Source: Riptortus pedestris (Eukaryota; Arthropoda; Insecta; Hemiptera; Alydidae). From it: a stretch of DNA of 64,000 nucleotides. The notes under the pieces were generated by a model. That model was not told where the DNA came from, did not search any database, and saw nothing but the letters and a program-made list of their open reading frames with translations. The stretch spans positions 254,784,001 to 254,848,000 of the forward strand of contig CM032228.1 of assembly GCA_019009955.1 (NCBI GenBank), given 5' to 3'. The number at the start of each line of letters is the position of its first letter. Position 1 is the first letter of the stretch. The position numbers and the translations under genes are program-made. Positions 1 through 13,139 of the stretch are shown here, in pieces.

Positions 1-3000
1 TGTTTAGAATCAATAGACCATCCAACCTCAATAATTATAAACACAGCTGACCTTACAATACCTAAAACTTCCCCCCCCCGACTTTCCTCAAGAAAAAATT
101 TCCTGTTCCTTGGTGGAATGATGAGTGTAAACTAACTGCTGTAAATGATAGAAAGAAAGCACTTCGTTTTATTTCGAAGGGAACCATCCGACTCTCATCT
201 CTTGAATATAAAAGAAAAGGAAAGAAAGCGAAAGCACGGTGGATCATTAAAAATAGTAAAAGGAAATTGTTGGGTAGATTTTGTAAACTAGCCTAAACCG
301 ACAATACAGCTACTACTGACATCTGGAGTAAGATAAATCAGATTAAACACAAAAAACTATCGCACTCCAGTGACTGGTATCGAAATCAATGGACAAATTC
401 GGACACTGACCAACTCACGATATCAACATTCTAGGATTCACATTTTAGCACAATTTCAAGCAACAACAACTATACTAGACGGTTTTTTAGTTTTAAAATT
501 ATTTTCTGAAAAAACAAGCTTAAATAATAGAACAAAATTTTTTTGACCACCCATTAAATGACGATTTCACGATGCTCGAATTAAAACAAACGTTAACAAG
601 TTAACCCAAGAGACTTCCCCCGGACCTGACAAAGTGACTTATAGTATGTTGCAAAAGCTACCCGAAACGTGTTCTCACGGTCTTTTCTAAGCCTTCTTAA
701 TAAGATGTATAAAAACGGCACCTATTCCTAAATCATGGAATGAATCTATTATTGTTCCTAATTCGTAAACCTGGGAAAGATAAAAAAGTTTTAAAACTAG
801 TTACCGTCCCATTTCATTAACAAATGTAGTTGCAAACTAACTGAGAAAATGATAATAAAAGACTCATATGGTATCTTGAAAAATGAAATATCTTATTTCC
901 CCTTACCAATGCGGGTGTAGACCTCAACATTTCAACCCAACATCATATAGCACATATGGAAAGTGGCTATCCTAAATGCCTTTTTTAAAACAATACAATC
1001 AGTATTAGCGGTTTCTCCGGTTAGACATTGAAAAGGCCTATGACATGGTGAGGAATCGTTTAATTTTAACCTCAGTTTAATAAATTGGGGCATACAAGGG
1101 AACATTTTTACTTTTTATCAAGCAAAACTATCTCACCCAGAGAAACATTTCCAAGCTTTCTAGATAGGTATCCGCTTTATCGGATGCATTCCCCCCAGGA
1201 GAACGGAGTGCCTCAGGGAGGAGTACTAAGCACAAACCTTGTTCAATGTTGCCTATTTTTTTTTAAACTCAGGTCACAAGCTGTATCCCCCCAAGAAGTA
1301 AGCAATACTGCTTGTACGCCGACGATTTATATTCATCTACACTACATTTGAAAGACTTAGAACACAGGTCAGCAAGTCATACAGAACACCATAAATCAAC
1401 TAGAAAGGTGGTCTGATAGAACCGGCTTCAAAATTTTCAACAGAAAAAACTAGTTGTACTATTTTCTCCAAAGTAGAAGAAAATTTGATACCACATGTAA
1501 CCCTTTCTAACTACACCATCACACATACAGATTCAATAAAATTTCTTGGACTAACACTTGACAGACGTTTAACATGGGTGCCCACCTTAAAAAAGCTATT
1601 TCACTAAATGCAAAAAATCACTGAATTTACTGAGGATTCTTAGTAACACGAAATGTGGGAGCTGACAGATGCACCATGCTAATGCTTTATCGCTCCTATA
1701 CCAGATCATTACTGGACTATGGCAGCAATAGCATATTCATCTGCCAGTCCAAATACCCTCCGGACTGCTAGACTCGATACACCACACAGGAATACGAATA
1801 GCAACGCGGAGCGTTTAGAACAAGTCCTGTAGATAGCCCTTTGTGCAGAATCTGTGAGCAACCATTGGCCTATAGACGGAGGATGACAAATTTGATATTT
1901 TTAATGAAGTCTAAGGCACTAAATAAGTCTTGTGTAAATACATTTTTAAACAACCCTTTTATTGACACATATTTAAAAAAACAACCAAAACAAAAACCTC
2001 TTTTAAATAAGACACATAGAGAACACTAAAAGATTTTAATATTCTAAACACCCCACTTTACACTGAAATACATTTAAATACACCACCTTTGGAGAGTAAG
2101 GAACATAAAAATTGGATCTTAGATTATAACTAAGTACAAGAAAAAAATCTGAACCTCCTTCTTCTCAATTTTATAAAAATATTTTTAATTCAGTCCTTAG
2201 TAAAAATAAAAATTCGTTATTCGTCTACACAGACGGATCAAGAACTGATACAGGGACAGGTGCAGCAGCAGCTGTAGGAAATGCAAAGTATAAAGTAAGA
2301 TTAAATGATAACGCCTCTGTATATTCAGCCGAACTTGAGGCTATAATTCTTGCTCTATCAAAACTAGACCAATCCCCCACTACCAAAATATTGCTGTGTA
2401 CCGACTCCCTCAGTTCTTTACTCTCCATAGGAAATCTTACCTACAATTTCACACCCACTTATTACACAAAATCTACACATACCTACACAGTCTACACAGA
2501 TTACAGCATAGTTATGATGTGGCTACCGGGACATTCAGACATTAAAACAAAGTACTGACATCGACAGACAAGCTAAATTAGCAGCCAGGAAAAGAACTGT
2601 GAACATCGACAGGCTGACTGCACAAGACATGAAACGGGTAATTAAAAACAGATGTACTCAATGACTGGACAACCGACTGGCTACAAACTGACAACAAACT
2701 CCCGAGAAATACTAGACAACCCAAACAAAGGAAAATTTCTGGAAAATCTAACCAGACGAGATCAAGTGGGTTGTTAACTAGGCCTTAGAATCGGGACATT
2801 CACTACTAACACATTCATACCTCATTAACCGTAAAGATCGACCTACCCATGCACTCACTGTAACACAGTACTGACCACTAAACATCTCCTGACCGACTGC
2901 AGACTACGTGAAACCATTTGAACTTACCAACGACTTGAACGAACTATTAACAGAAAGATAGACCCACATATAAGTTTTATACACTATTATAAACCACTTG

Positions 3001-3325
3001 AAGACAACTGACATTTACAACAAACTTTAAACCTCACCTGCTCCACTCATTTCTCTACGTTTTATATCTCGGTATAATACATTTTTAAACTAGTGTCTTA
3101 AACTTCCATCACCCTCATGCCAGAATTTATCTCAAAGTTTATTGTTCCATATAGCATTATTTTAACATTTCCTTAATTTTATATCCATGTACTTTAAACA
3201 ATGTCTTAATAATTCTGAAAACATTTTATCTTTAATTTATTTTAGAGAATGCAAATAAATGGTACTGAGCGACATCGCCTAGTTGCGGAGCTCTTCAAAT
3301 AAATAAATAAATAAATAAATAAACG
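1..3325 (+). pseudogene. Degenerate non-LTR retrotransposon (LINE) with RT and RNase H, cut by the window start
   Basis: Relic of a LINE ORF2, broken by many frameshifts and stops. In order I see a PWWNDEC linker block near 108-135, which normally follows the endonuclease domain. Reverse-transcriptase traces follow: LDIEKAYDMV (about 1024-1053), GVPQGGVLS (about 1207-1233) and LYADDL with the catalytic YADD at 1315-1326. An RNase H domain spans about 2215-2560, with YTDGS, SAELEA, CTDSLSS and WLPGHSDI supplying the expected acidic and His motifs. A Cys/His tail, CTHCNTVLTTKHLLTDC, lies near 2848-2900. The 3' end carries GAGCGACATCGCC and an AAATA repeat tail at 3297-3325. An RNase H after RT fits the I/R1/LOA-type clades; the exact clade is not decided here. 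No intact protein is possible. The 5' part lies outside the window. Confidence 0.85.
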
Positions 3326-4262
3326 AGATATACGCTAAAACCTATAACGGAAGTGAACAATTTTATTTGGGACAAAAGACCCAACCAAAATAAATAAAAC
3401 ACTCGGTATGTGTATTAGCACTAACGCTTTCATTATAATAAGCCAAACGAACATTTCTAGGAACGGACAGGAGTGGGGGTTGTAAGGGAGGCCTGAATTT
3501 AAAAATAGCAGTATTTCGTTTTCTATTCGTTTTTCGGCAAATATGAACATAAAAAAGTTGTTTATTTTGTTATTTAGAGTAACTTTTGTGATATTCATTT
3601 TTTCTTTTAACAAAGTATAAACGAGATATACACTATAAACTAAAGTGGGAGTCAACTATTTCATTGGGCGCTAACGATTAAACCGAACTTAAAAAAACTC
3701 GGTATGCCAATTAGCATTAATTCTTCCATGATTATAAGCTATATTAAAATTTTTAGGTTAGAACGGGAGTGGGGGTTATAAGGGAGGCCTGAAATAAAAA
3801 TTCCCGATATTTCATTGTCTATTTGTTTTTCGACAAACATGCACATAACAAAAGTTGTTTACTTTGTTATTTAGATTAACTTTTGTTTTATACATTTCTC
3901 CAGGAACAATGTGTGGACCAAGTAATTTGCGTAGAAATATTGATATGCTCAACAATTCATTCCAATTTGAACTATGAGGTACCTCACCTGAAAAAAAATT
4001 AATTCAAATCTATGTTAATATTGTGTCCTTAATAACTGAAATCTATGCATAATGCACAGGAGACGGGAAATATGGCAATATGGAGGACAGTGTAGTCTAA
4101 CATAAAAAAATAATTTTATTATTAACAAATGCCAACAACGGGTATTAACCCTGAACACTGGGACGGGTAAATGTCAAAATATTGTGCCAAGTAAAGCCTG
4201 CCAAAAAAATGCCATCACCATTCAGCCTCAAATCAATTCCCGGGCGAAGCCGGGTATCTGAG
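3326..4262 (-). repeat. Family A repeat copy, minus orientation
   Basis: Two tandem units of the family found throughout 3.3-16 kb (anchor GTGGGGGTTGTAAGGGAGGC near 3472, related block near 3768). They are followed by the family head, which reads CCCGGGCGAAGCCGGG just before a TA microsatellite. The copy abuts the LINE tail directly. No coding potential is seen, and the short frames across it are repeat shadows. Confidence 0.75.
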
Positions 4263-4264
4263 AT

Positions 4265-4265
4265 A

Positions 4266-4322
<57 letters not shown>
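4265..4322. repeat. (TA)n microsatellite
   Basis: About 58 bp of pure alternating TA joining the head of a family A copy to a family H fragment. TA runs sit at this same junction in other family A copies. Confidence 0.95.
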
Positions 4323-4324
<2 letters not shown>

Positions 4325-4633
4325 GTTATTATGCGTCGGATCGAAAAAAATGCATAGAATCGATCTTATTGCAAATTAAATTTACTATAAATATTGCTCT
4401 ACACATTTATTCTGTATCTTGAATATTAAACGAGATATTTGCATTTGTATTCTGTGTGTCGTCGGCAGAAGTCGGCTGTGTTCGGGAATTTCCGCCGAGA
4501 GTTCTTGCGGCCGTTTCCATAACTATTCGTCCCTCTTGAATAGGTTTAGAGATACCTTACTACTACAGGTGTTATTGGGCAGATTTATCTGCTGGAAAAC
4601 GTCACGTGGGAAATCTGCTTAGTGACGGACTTT
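4323..4633 (+). mobile_element. Family H (Helentron-like) 3' fragment
   Basis: Starts directly after the TA run inside the family interior (GCGTCGGATCGAAAAA) and ends with GTGGGAAATCTGCTTAG then TGACGGACTTTTA. The terminal hairpin has been deleted. Its interior matches the copies at 12411 and 48092. Confidence 0.7.
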
Positions 4634-5340
4634 TATTTATTTTTAGCAGTGCTTCAATGTGTACAACTACACTTCCCGTCTGGGCGTATAGTTTTCCCGT
4701 GAGGGTTAGGCAGGGGACTTATAGAATAGAAATTTTAGTTTTGAAGAATAATTGAAATTAAGTCCCTAGGCAATCTCCTGTCGATTGTTTGACACACTCT
4801 GAATAATTCAAATGATAATCATGGTTAGCGTTTATTAGAATTAAATATTACCTATTATGTACATATTTCCTGTCTGAGACCAATCCAAGATTGTGAGTTT
4901 AGTTGTATACGTAGTAGTAACTTTGAGTAGAATGCAATTCTATCATTACACAGGAAATAAGTTAACACAATTAACTGTGCTAGTCTCCCAACATCTTCCG
5001 CCCGGCTTCAGCATCAACATTGCTTTACTTAAATTATTTATTTAAAACATTGAACAAAATATTTTCTAGTAATTTATACGCCTGTTGTAAATAAATGGCA
5101 GTGATACCATAAGAATAAATTAATTTATAGTCTAAAAGAGAATTGAGAAAATGAGATTGTAGCCCTCCCTGCGAACTCAAATCATCTAGAGTTAATCGTA
5201 AATCGTCTTTTGTTATAATGACATTACCAAGTAGCGTTTAATAGTTATAGATAGTACATAGTCATTTCAATATCGTCAACATATAGGAGGAAATGAGATA
5301 ATATATACAGCAATTATAGAATCAGATTCCCTACAACTTC
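4634..5340 (+). repeat. Variant family A interior, no gene
   Basis: Holds a segment containing GAATAGAAATTTTAG, which recurs at about 9180 and, inverted, at about 8830. It is therefore an alternative interior of the family A repeats. No open frame worth calling. Confidence 0.5.
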
Positions 5341-6840
5341 CGCTATCACACGATGTGCCAATTCAGCATTACTTTGTTAAATAATAGCAATATTTTGTTT
5401 CCTATTGGTTTTTCGGCAAATTTGTTGGTTTTAGCAAAAGTTGTTTATTTTGTTACGCAGAGTAAGTTTTCTAATATACACTTTCGTCGTATACCAAAGT
5501 ATAGATGAGATATACGTTAACAATTATAGCGGGAGTCAACAATTTTCAAGACAAGATTCAACCGAACTAAATAAAACTCGGTACGTGTATTAGCACTAAC
5601 GTTTTCATTATAACAAGCAATACCAACGTTTCTAAGGACGAGCAGGAGTGGGGGTTGTAAGAGAGGTCTGAAATAAGAAATATTGGTATTTCGTTTTCTA
5701 TTGGGCTTTCTGCAAATATGTACATGACAAAAGTTGTTTATTTTGTTATTTAGAGTAACTTTTGTTATGTACACTTTTCTCGTATACATAAGTATAAATG
5801 AGTTATACGCTAAAAACTATAGAGGGAGTCAACAATTTTATTTGGGACAAAAGACCCAACCGAAATAAATAAAACTCAGTAAGTGTATTAGCACTAACGC
5901 TTTGATTATAACAAGCCATACCAACGTTTCTAGGGACGGGCAGGAGAGGGGGTTGTGAGGGAGGCCTGAAATTAAAAATAGCGATATTTCGTTTCCTATT
6001 GTTTTTTCGGCAAACATGCACATAACAGAAGTTATTTATTTTGTTATTTAGAGTAACTTTCGTTATGTACACTTTTGTCGTATACATAAGTACAAACGAG
6101 ATATACGCTAAAACCTATAGCAGAAGTGAACAATTTTATTTGGGACAAAAGACCCAACCGAAATAAATAAAACTCAGTAAGTGTATTAGCACTAACGCTT
6201 TCATTATAACAAGCCATACCAACGTTTCTAGGGACGGCCAGGAGTGGGGGTTGTAAGGGAGACCTGAAATTAAAAATAGCGATATTTCGTTTCCTATTTA
6301 GAGTAAAATCTGTTATATTCACATTTGTTTTATAACAAAGTATAATGAATTCACCCGAATTCACCCAAACTAAAGCGGGAGCCAACTATTTTATTGGGCA
6401 CTAACGGTTGAACCGAAATTAACAAAACTCGGTATGTGAATTAGCATCAATTCATCCATGATTATAAGCTATATTAAAATTTATAGGTTCAAACGGGAGT
6501 AGGGGTTATAAGGGAGGCTTGAAATGAAAAATTGCGATATTCCGTTTCCCATTGGCTTTTAATCGGATGCACGAAACATACGTTGCTTATTGTGTTATTT
6601 AAAGTAGCTTTTGTTATATATACTTTTTTCGTATACTGAAGTATAAACGAAATATACGCTAAAACCTATAGCGGAAGTCAACAATTTTGTTGGGCGGAAA
6701 AAACAACCGAATTAAACAAAACTCGGTATGTGAATTAGCATCCTCTCCTCCATGAAAATAAGCTATGTTAACATTTCTTTGGAAGGGGGGGGGTTTCCGG
6801 GAAACCTGTTACCTCATGCACATTACAGAAGGTTTTTATT
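5341..6840 (-). repeat. Family A array, minus orientation, about four units
   Basis: Tandem units with the anchor GTGGGGGTTGTAAG(G/A)GAG near 5646, 5946, 6246 and, degenerate, near 6490. Spacing is about 300, 300 and 245 bp. Each unit also contains CGGTA(T/C)GTGTATTAGCACTAAC and AACAAAAGTTGTTTATTTTG blocks. No convincing coding signal. Confidence 0.8.
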
Positions 6841-6845
6841 TGTTA

Positions 6846-8361
6846 CTAGCTCAGATACCCGCTTCCGCTCGGGAATTCATTTGAGGCTAAATGGTGATGG
6901 TATTTTTTTTTGGGCAAGGCATTAATTTGCACAATATTTTGGCATTTACCCGTCCCCAGTGTTTTAGGGTTAATTCCGCTTGTTGGCATTTGTTAATAAT
7001 AAAATTTAATTTTTTATGTAAGAGTCTTCACTGTCCTCCAAATTGTCATATTTCCCGTAGACAAAATAGACCATGAAATATCACGGAGTTTTATTTTTAT
7101 TTCAGGCCTCCCCTTATAACCCCCACTCCCCGTTCAACCTAAAATTTTTAATTTTAGCTTATAATCATGGAAAGAATTAATGCTAATTGACAGACCGAGT
7201 TTTTGAAAGTTTGGTTTACTCGTTAGCGCTCAATGAAATCGTTGACTCCCGCTTTAGTTTATAGTGTATATCTCGTTTATACTTTTGTTAAAAGACAAAA
7301 TGCATATGACAAAAGTTACTCGAAATAACATAAAATAAACATACTTTTGTTATGTTCATATTTGCCGAAAATGCAATAAGAACGAAATATCGCTATTTTT
7401 AAAATTCAGGCCTTCCTTATAACCCATTACTCCTGCCCGTCCCTAGATAGAAATGTTAGTAATGGCTTATTATAAGGAAGGCGTTAGTGCCAAATTCTCA
7501 CATTACCGAGTTTGGTTTAGTTCGGTTGAGTATTTCGTGCCAAATAAAATTGTGGACTCCCGCATAGTTTAGGTTTTAGCGTATAAACTCATTTATACTT
7601 CCGTATACGGCAAAAGTGTATATAACAAAAAAGTTACACTGTAAAATAACAAAATAAAAAAACTTTCTCTTTGGGCATATTTGTTGAATAAGCAATATGA
7701 GAAACGAAATATCGCTATTTTTAATTTCAGGCCTCCCATTATAACCCCCCACTCCTGCCCGTCCCTAGAAATGATTAGTATGGCTTATTATAAGGAAAGG
7801 CGTTAGTACTAATTCACATACCGAGTTTGGTTTAGTTCGGTTTTTTAGTCTTTCGTGCCTAATAAATTGTTGACTCCCGCTATAGTTTGTTAGCGTATAA
7901 CTCATTTATACTTCCGTATACGGCAAAAGTGCTTATAATAAAAGTTACTCTAAATTACAAAATAAACAACTTTTGTTATGGGCATATTTGCTGAAAAAGC
8001 AATAGGAAACGAAATATCGCTATTTTTAATTTCAGGCCTCCCTTATAACCCCCACTCCTGTTTGTCTTAGAGAATATTAATATAGCCTAAAGTCTAAGTT
8101 GGGCTAGTAGTAATAAACATACCAAGTTTTATAAAATTCGGTTCAGCCGTTTATGCGTGAAAAGGTAACAAACAAACAAACAAACAAACAAACAAACAAA
8201 CAAACAAATAAACAAACAAACAAACAAACAGACACCAAAGATACAAAATGCAGTTATGGTGTCTATGACATGTGAAACGAAAAGTTATCGTGAAATTTCG
8301 CGAAAAAAATCAATGTACAGACAGAGGTTACAATTTTATATATATATATATATATATATAG
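6846..8361 (+). repeat. Family A copy with head, four units and tail
   Basis: Begins with the head CTAGCTCAGATACCCG...CTCGGGAATTC. Units are anchored by AGGCCTCCCTTATAACCCCC-like blocks at about 7104, 7408, 7729 and 8034. It ends with GGTTCAGCCGTTTATGCGTG, an (AAAC)n run at 8170-8230, a conserved block with CAATGTACAGACAGAGG, and a TA run to 8361. Similar 'TTCAGCCGTTT' tails are common in arthropod mobile elements, but I cannot assign a named superfamily. Confidence 0.75.
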
Positions 8362-8984
8362 ATTTAGGATAACTTTTCATGCCTCCACTTCTGTCTTGTT
8401 GTTGTTTTAACAAAGTATAAACGAGGTATTCGCTAAAACTATAGCGGGGGTAACCAATTGTATTAGTACCAATTAATGTTTATTTGTTATAGGCGTAATA
8501 ATGTTGTTTTTCGACTTATATGGTAGTTCTATGTATAATTCGGATTAGTGAGATTATAAATCTCAAGCGAAAGGGAAAGTCGTACGGAGGCCCGCCCACA
8601 CAGTTAATGTATTAACTTATTTCCTGTTAAATGCTGGCACTATTGGAATTTCTTTCCACTTATAACCGAGTATTTCTAAACTATGCGTGCTCGGAGTGGG
8701 ATCGACAGAAAATATGTGCATTATAGATACTATTAAATTATAATAAATGCTATCCATGATCATGATTTGAATTATTCACGGTGTGTCAAACAATAGAGAG
8801 GGATTGATTGGGAACTCATTTTCATTTACTCATTTTAATTAAATTTTCTATTCTATAAATCCCCACAGTTACCCTTATGGAAGAATAATACGCTAAGACA
8901 GGAAGTACAATTGTACACAATGAAGCCTTGCTATAAAAATACCTTCAATATTCAGCCTCTAATGATTTCCTGAGCGAAGCGGGG

Positions 8985-8986
<2 letters not shown>
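8362..8986 (-). repeat. Variant family A copy, minus orientation
   Basis: Ends with the inverted head (CCTGAGCGAAGCGGGG) just before a TA microsatellite. It carries the alternative interior seen at 4634-5340 and 9031-10100, here inverted. No gene. Confidence 0.6.

Positions 8987-9030
<44 letters not shown>
8987..9030. repeat. (TA)n microsatellite between two head-to-head family A copies
   Basis: Pure TA run flanked on both sides by family A heads in opposite orientations. Confidence 0.9.
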
Positions 9031-9032
<2 letters not shown>

Positions 9033-11191
9033 TAGCTAAGGTACCCGGCGATGCCCGGGAAATCATTCGTGACTGACTAATGATGGTATTTTGATAGTAA
9101 GACTTCATTGGGTACAATTACACTGCCCTCCACGACGTAATGATTTTCCGAAATGCCAACCCTGAAGGGTAACTTTTGGGGATTAATAGAATAGAAATTT
9201 TAGCTTTGAAGGATAAATGAAAATGTGTTCCTAATCTATCAAAAAAAATTTTTTATTAATTACAAAATATATTTGAAATAATCACAATATTTACTTTGTT
9301 TCTTTCATCCCATGAGATGGAAATTCTGCTTAGTTTACGCAGCAGCTGCGTGACTGATGTGCTTATATTAAGAGTAGGGAACAAGGTACCTGACGGTGAT
9401 AAAGGGTTGCAGTAAATTGTTACAGGAGAATTTGGTATGTATTGGTTGGTTTATGTATGAGGCCCTCTCTACACTTTTTGACTCACCGTTTTTCAATAAT
9501 TCAAACCATAATCATGGGTAGCATTTATTACAATTAAATATCATCTATAATGAACATATTTCCTTTCAAAAGCCAATCCGAGCTCACATAGTATAGGCAA
9601 AGTTATGCACGTAAGATTATATTTGTAATAGTGAATCTCACTGAAAATCAATGCCAGACGGGAAATAAGTAATCTCAATTAACTAGTAAGGCTCCCGCCA
9701 TCATCCGCTCCCGCATGAGACTTCTCAACATTCTTCTACTTAAATTATAGATTCAAAACATTATTTTAATAATTTATCTACCGGATGGAATTAAATAATA
9801 GTGGTACCCTGAAAATATCATATTGAGTTTTTTGTCATAATGACATTACCATTAACGCTTAACTGTTATGATATTACATATTTGTTTCAATACCATGAAG
9901 AAACATTATACAAATTAAATAATGGAAATGCTCTTATAGTTTATATTTCTATTGGAAATAAATAATAAAGTTATTTTCTAGGAAAAATAAATAAATGAGG
10001 AGGAGGTGACGAAGATTTATAACCTCACTAATCCGAATCATACTTTGAACTATCATATAAGACGAAAACATAACATCATTTGTCATAATATACATTTATT
10101 AAAACCCCTTAAATAAGTACTAATATAATTATTGACTCCCGTTTAGCGTATATCACGTATTTACTTCATTTTACGACAAATATGAATACACACAAAAGTT
10201 ACTCTAAATAACAAAGTAAACAACTTTTGTTATGTGCATGTTTGCCGAAAAACAAATAGAAAATAAAAAAAGCGAGTTTTTCATTTCAGACTCTCTTATA
10301 ATCCCCATTCCTCTTTGAACCTAAAATTTTTAAAACAGCTTATAATCATGGAAGAATTAATGCTAATTCACACACCGAGTTTTGTTAAGTTCGGTTCAGC
10401 CGTTAGTGCCCAATAAATTTGTTGGCTCCAGCTAAAGTTTTAACGTATAACTCATTTATACTTAGGTATACGACAAAAGTGTATATAACAAAAGTTGCTC
10501 CAAATAACAAAATAAACAACTTTTGTTATGGACATATTTGCCGAAAAACGAATAGGAAACGAAATATCGCTATTTTTAATTTCAGGCTTCCCTTATAACC
10601 CCCACTCCTGCCCGTCCATAGAAATGTTGGTATCGCTTATTATAATGAAGGCCTCACTGCTAATACACATACCGAGTTTTATTTAGTTCGGTTGAGTCTT
10701 TTTTGGCAAATAATATTGTGGACTCCCGCTATAATGTTTAGCGTATAACGCATTTAAACTTCGGTATACGACAAAAGTGTATATAACAAAAGTTACTCTA
10801 AATAACAAAATAAACAACTTTTGTTATGTGCATAATTGCCGAAAATGCATTAGGAAACGAAATATTGCTATTTTTAATTTCAGCTCTCCCTTATAACCCC
10901 CACTCCTGTTTGTCTCAGAGAATATTAACATAGCCTAAAGTCTAAGTTGGGTTAGTAGTAAAATACATACCAAGTTTCATAAAATTCGGTTCAGCCGTTT
11001 ATGCGTGAAAAGGTAACAAACAAACAAACAAACAAATAAACAAACAAACAAATAAACAAACAAACAAACAAACAGACACCAAAGAAACAAAATGCAGTTA
11101 TGGTGTCTATGACATGTGAAACGAAAAGTTATCGTGAAATTTCGCGAAAAAAATCAATGTACAGACAGAGGTTACAATTTTATATATATAT

Positions 11192-11248
<57 letters not shown>
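9031..11248 (+). repeat. Family A copy with alternative interior, three units, tail and TA run
   Basis: Head ACTAGCTAAGGTACCCGGCG at 9032. The alternative interior runs to about 10100 and includes a stray family H 3' end at about 9313-9357 (AAATTCTGCTTAG plus an ACGCAG-CAG-CTGCGT hairpin). Units are anchored at about 10289, 10584 and 10880. The GGTTCAGCCGTTTATGCGTG tail, AAAC-rich run and CAATGTACAGACAGAGG block follow, and a TA run ends at 11248. Confidence 0.7.
9313..9357 (+). mobile_element. Family H 3'-end fragment
   Basis: Contains GGAAATTCTGCTTAGTTTAC, then an ACGCAG/CTGCGT hairpin with loop CAG, then TGACTGATG. Only the terminal 45 bp are recognisable. Confidence 0.55.
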
Positions 11249-11249
<1 letters not shown>

Positions 11250-11250
<1 letters not shown>

Positions 11251-12410
11251 TGTACTAGCTCAGATACCCGGCTTCGCTCGGGAATTCATTTGAGGCCGAA
11301 TGGTGATAGTATTTTTTTGGCAAGGCTTTACATTGCACAATGTTTTGACATTTACCCGTCCCAGTGATTAGAGTAAATACCCGTCGTTTCTGTGGATTTG
11401 TTTATAATACAATTATTTTTTTATGAAAGACTTCACTGTCCTCCATATTGTCATATTTCCCATTTCCTGTGCATTCTGCATAGATTTGAATTAGTAGTTT
11501 TTAACGTATAACTCATTTATACTTAGGTATACGACGAAAGTGTGTATAACAAAAGTTACTCCAAATAACAAAATAAACAATTTTTGTTATGTACATAATT
11601 GCCGAAACCTCAATAGGAAACGAAATAACACTATTTTTCATTTCAGGCCTCCCTTATAACCCCCACTCCCGTCCCTAGATATGTTAGTATGGGTTATTAT
11701 AAGGAAGGCGTTAATGCTAATACACATACCGAGTGTTTTATTTAGTTCGGTTGAGTATTTTGTGCCAAATAAAATTGTTGACTCCCGCTATAATTTTTAG
11801 CGTATGACGTCTTTATACTTCGGTATACGACGATAGTGTATATAACCAAAATTTCTCTAAATAACAAAATAAACAACTTTTGTTATGTGCACTTTTGCCG
11901 AAACCCTAATAGGAAACGAAATATCACTATTTTTAATTTCAGGCCTCCCTTATAACCCCCACTCGTGCCCGTCCCTAGAAATGTTAGTATGGCATATTAT
12001 AATGAAGGCGTTAGTTCTAATTCACATACCGAGTTTGGTTTAATTCGGTTGAGTCTTTAGTGCCAAATAAAATTGTGGACTCCCGCTTTAGTTGATAGCG
12101 TATAACTCATTTATGCTTCCGTATACGGCAAAAGTGTATATAACAAAGGTTACTCTAAATAACAAAATAAACAACTTTTGTTATGAGCATATTTGCTGAA
12201 AAAGCAATAGGAAACGAAATATCGCTATTTTTAATTTCAGGCCTCCCTTATAACCCCCACTCCTGTTCGTCTGAGAGAATATTAATATAGCCTAAAGTCT
12301 AAGTTGGGCTAGTAGTAATATACATACCAAGTTTCATAAAATTCGGTTCAGCCGTTTATGCGTGAAAAGGTAACAAACAAACAAACAAATAAACAAACAA
12401 ACAAATAAAC
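11250..12410 (+). repeat. Family A copy, three units, tail cut by family H
   Basis: Head CTAGCTCAGATACCCGGCTT at 11254. Units are anchored at 11645, 11941 and 12239 (period about 297 bp). The TTCAGCCGTTTATGCGTG tail and AAAC repeats are interrupted at 12410 by a family H element. Confidence 0.8.
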
Positions 12411-13139
12411 TTTTCCCTTAAGGGAAATCAGCTATTGAGGTTGTACTCATGACGGAATTTTCGAAATTTTTCTTCAAATGTCCATCGATCCTACCTAGTA
12501 GATGACGAAAATGAGGTCCGTTCAAAACTGTATATATCTATCTATCTATCTATATATTTGTCTGTTACCACTCTAGCGGTCGCAATTTTTGTTTGATCGT
12601 TACCAAACTCGATATTTAGTCGTTTTATGTAAAAAGAAAGATCAAGTTCGTTAACGGCTGAAATCGGACCACGGGGAGGGGGGGGTTTAGAGGGGAGGAT
12701 TTCCGAAAATTCGAAATATCTCTGTTACTATTCGTCGGATCGAAAAATTGTACAGAATCAATCTTATTGCAAATTAAATTTACTATAAATATTGTTCTAT
12801 ACATGTATTCTGTATCTTGAATATTAACCGAGATATTTGCATTTGTATTCTGCGTGTGGTACCTGTAGGCTATGTTCGGACTTTCCGCCGAGAGCTCTGG
12901 CGGCCTTTTCCATAACTATCCGTCCCTCGTGAATAGGTCTAGAGGTTAGGTTAACTCTTATACGTACCTTGGGTTAACTGTGTTTCGGGGCTAGAAACTA
13001 CTGGGTTATTACGCCCTAAATAATGTTTTAGGTTTAGAGGTTTCTTTCTATTACAGTTGTTATTAGGCAGATTTCCCTATTGTAAAACTTCACGTGGGAA
13101 ATCTGCTTAATTTACGCAGCCCCTGCGTGACGGACTTTT
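12411..13139 (+). mobile_element. Family H (Helentron-like) element, near full length
   Basis: Starts TTTTCCCTTAAGGGAAATCA and has the conserved block through GATGACGAAAATGAGGTCCG. A short TATC/TATA microsatellite sits at 12528-12557. The element ends GTGGGAAATCTGCTTAATTT, then the hairpin ACGCAG-CCC-CTGCGT, then GACGGACTTTT. It has no coding capacity. It lies between the plus-oriented family A copy on its left and the minus-oriented copy on its right. Helentron assignment is inference from layout. Confidence 0.7.

Noticed and set aside
1085..1351. Independent small protein
   Set aside because: It contains the GVPQGGVLS reverse-transcriptase motif and is a fragment of the dead LINE.
5517..6385. 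Several related 90-113 residue minus-strand frames
   Set aside because: They repeat with the 297-bp units of family A and break in sister units; repeat shadows.
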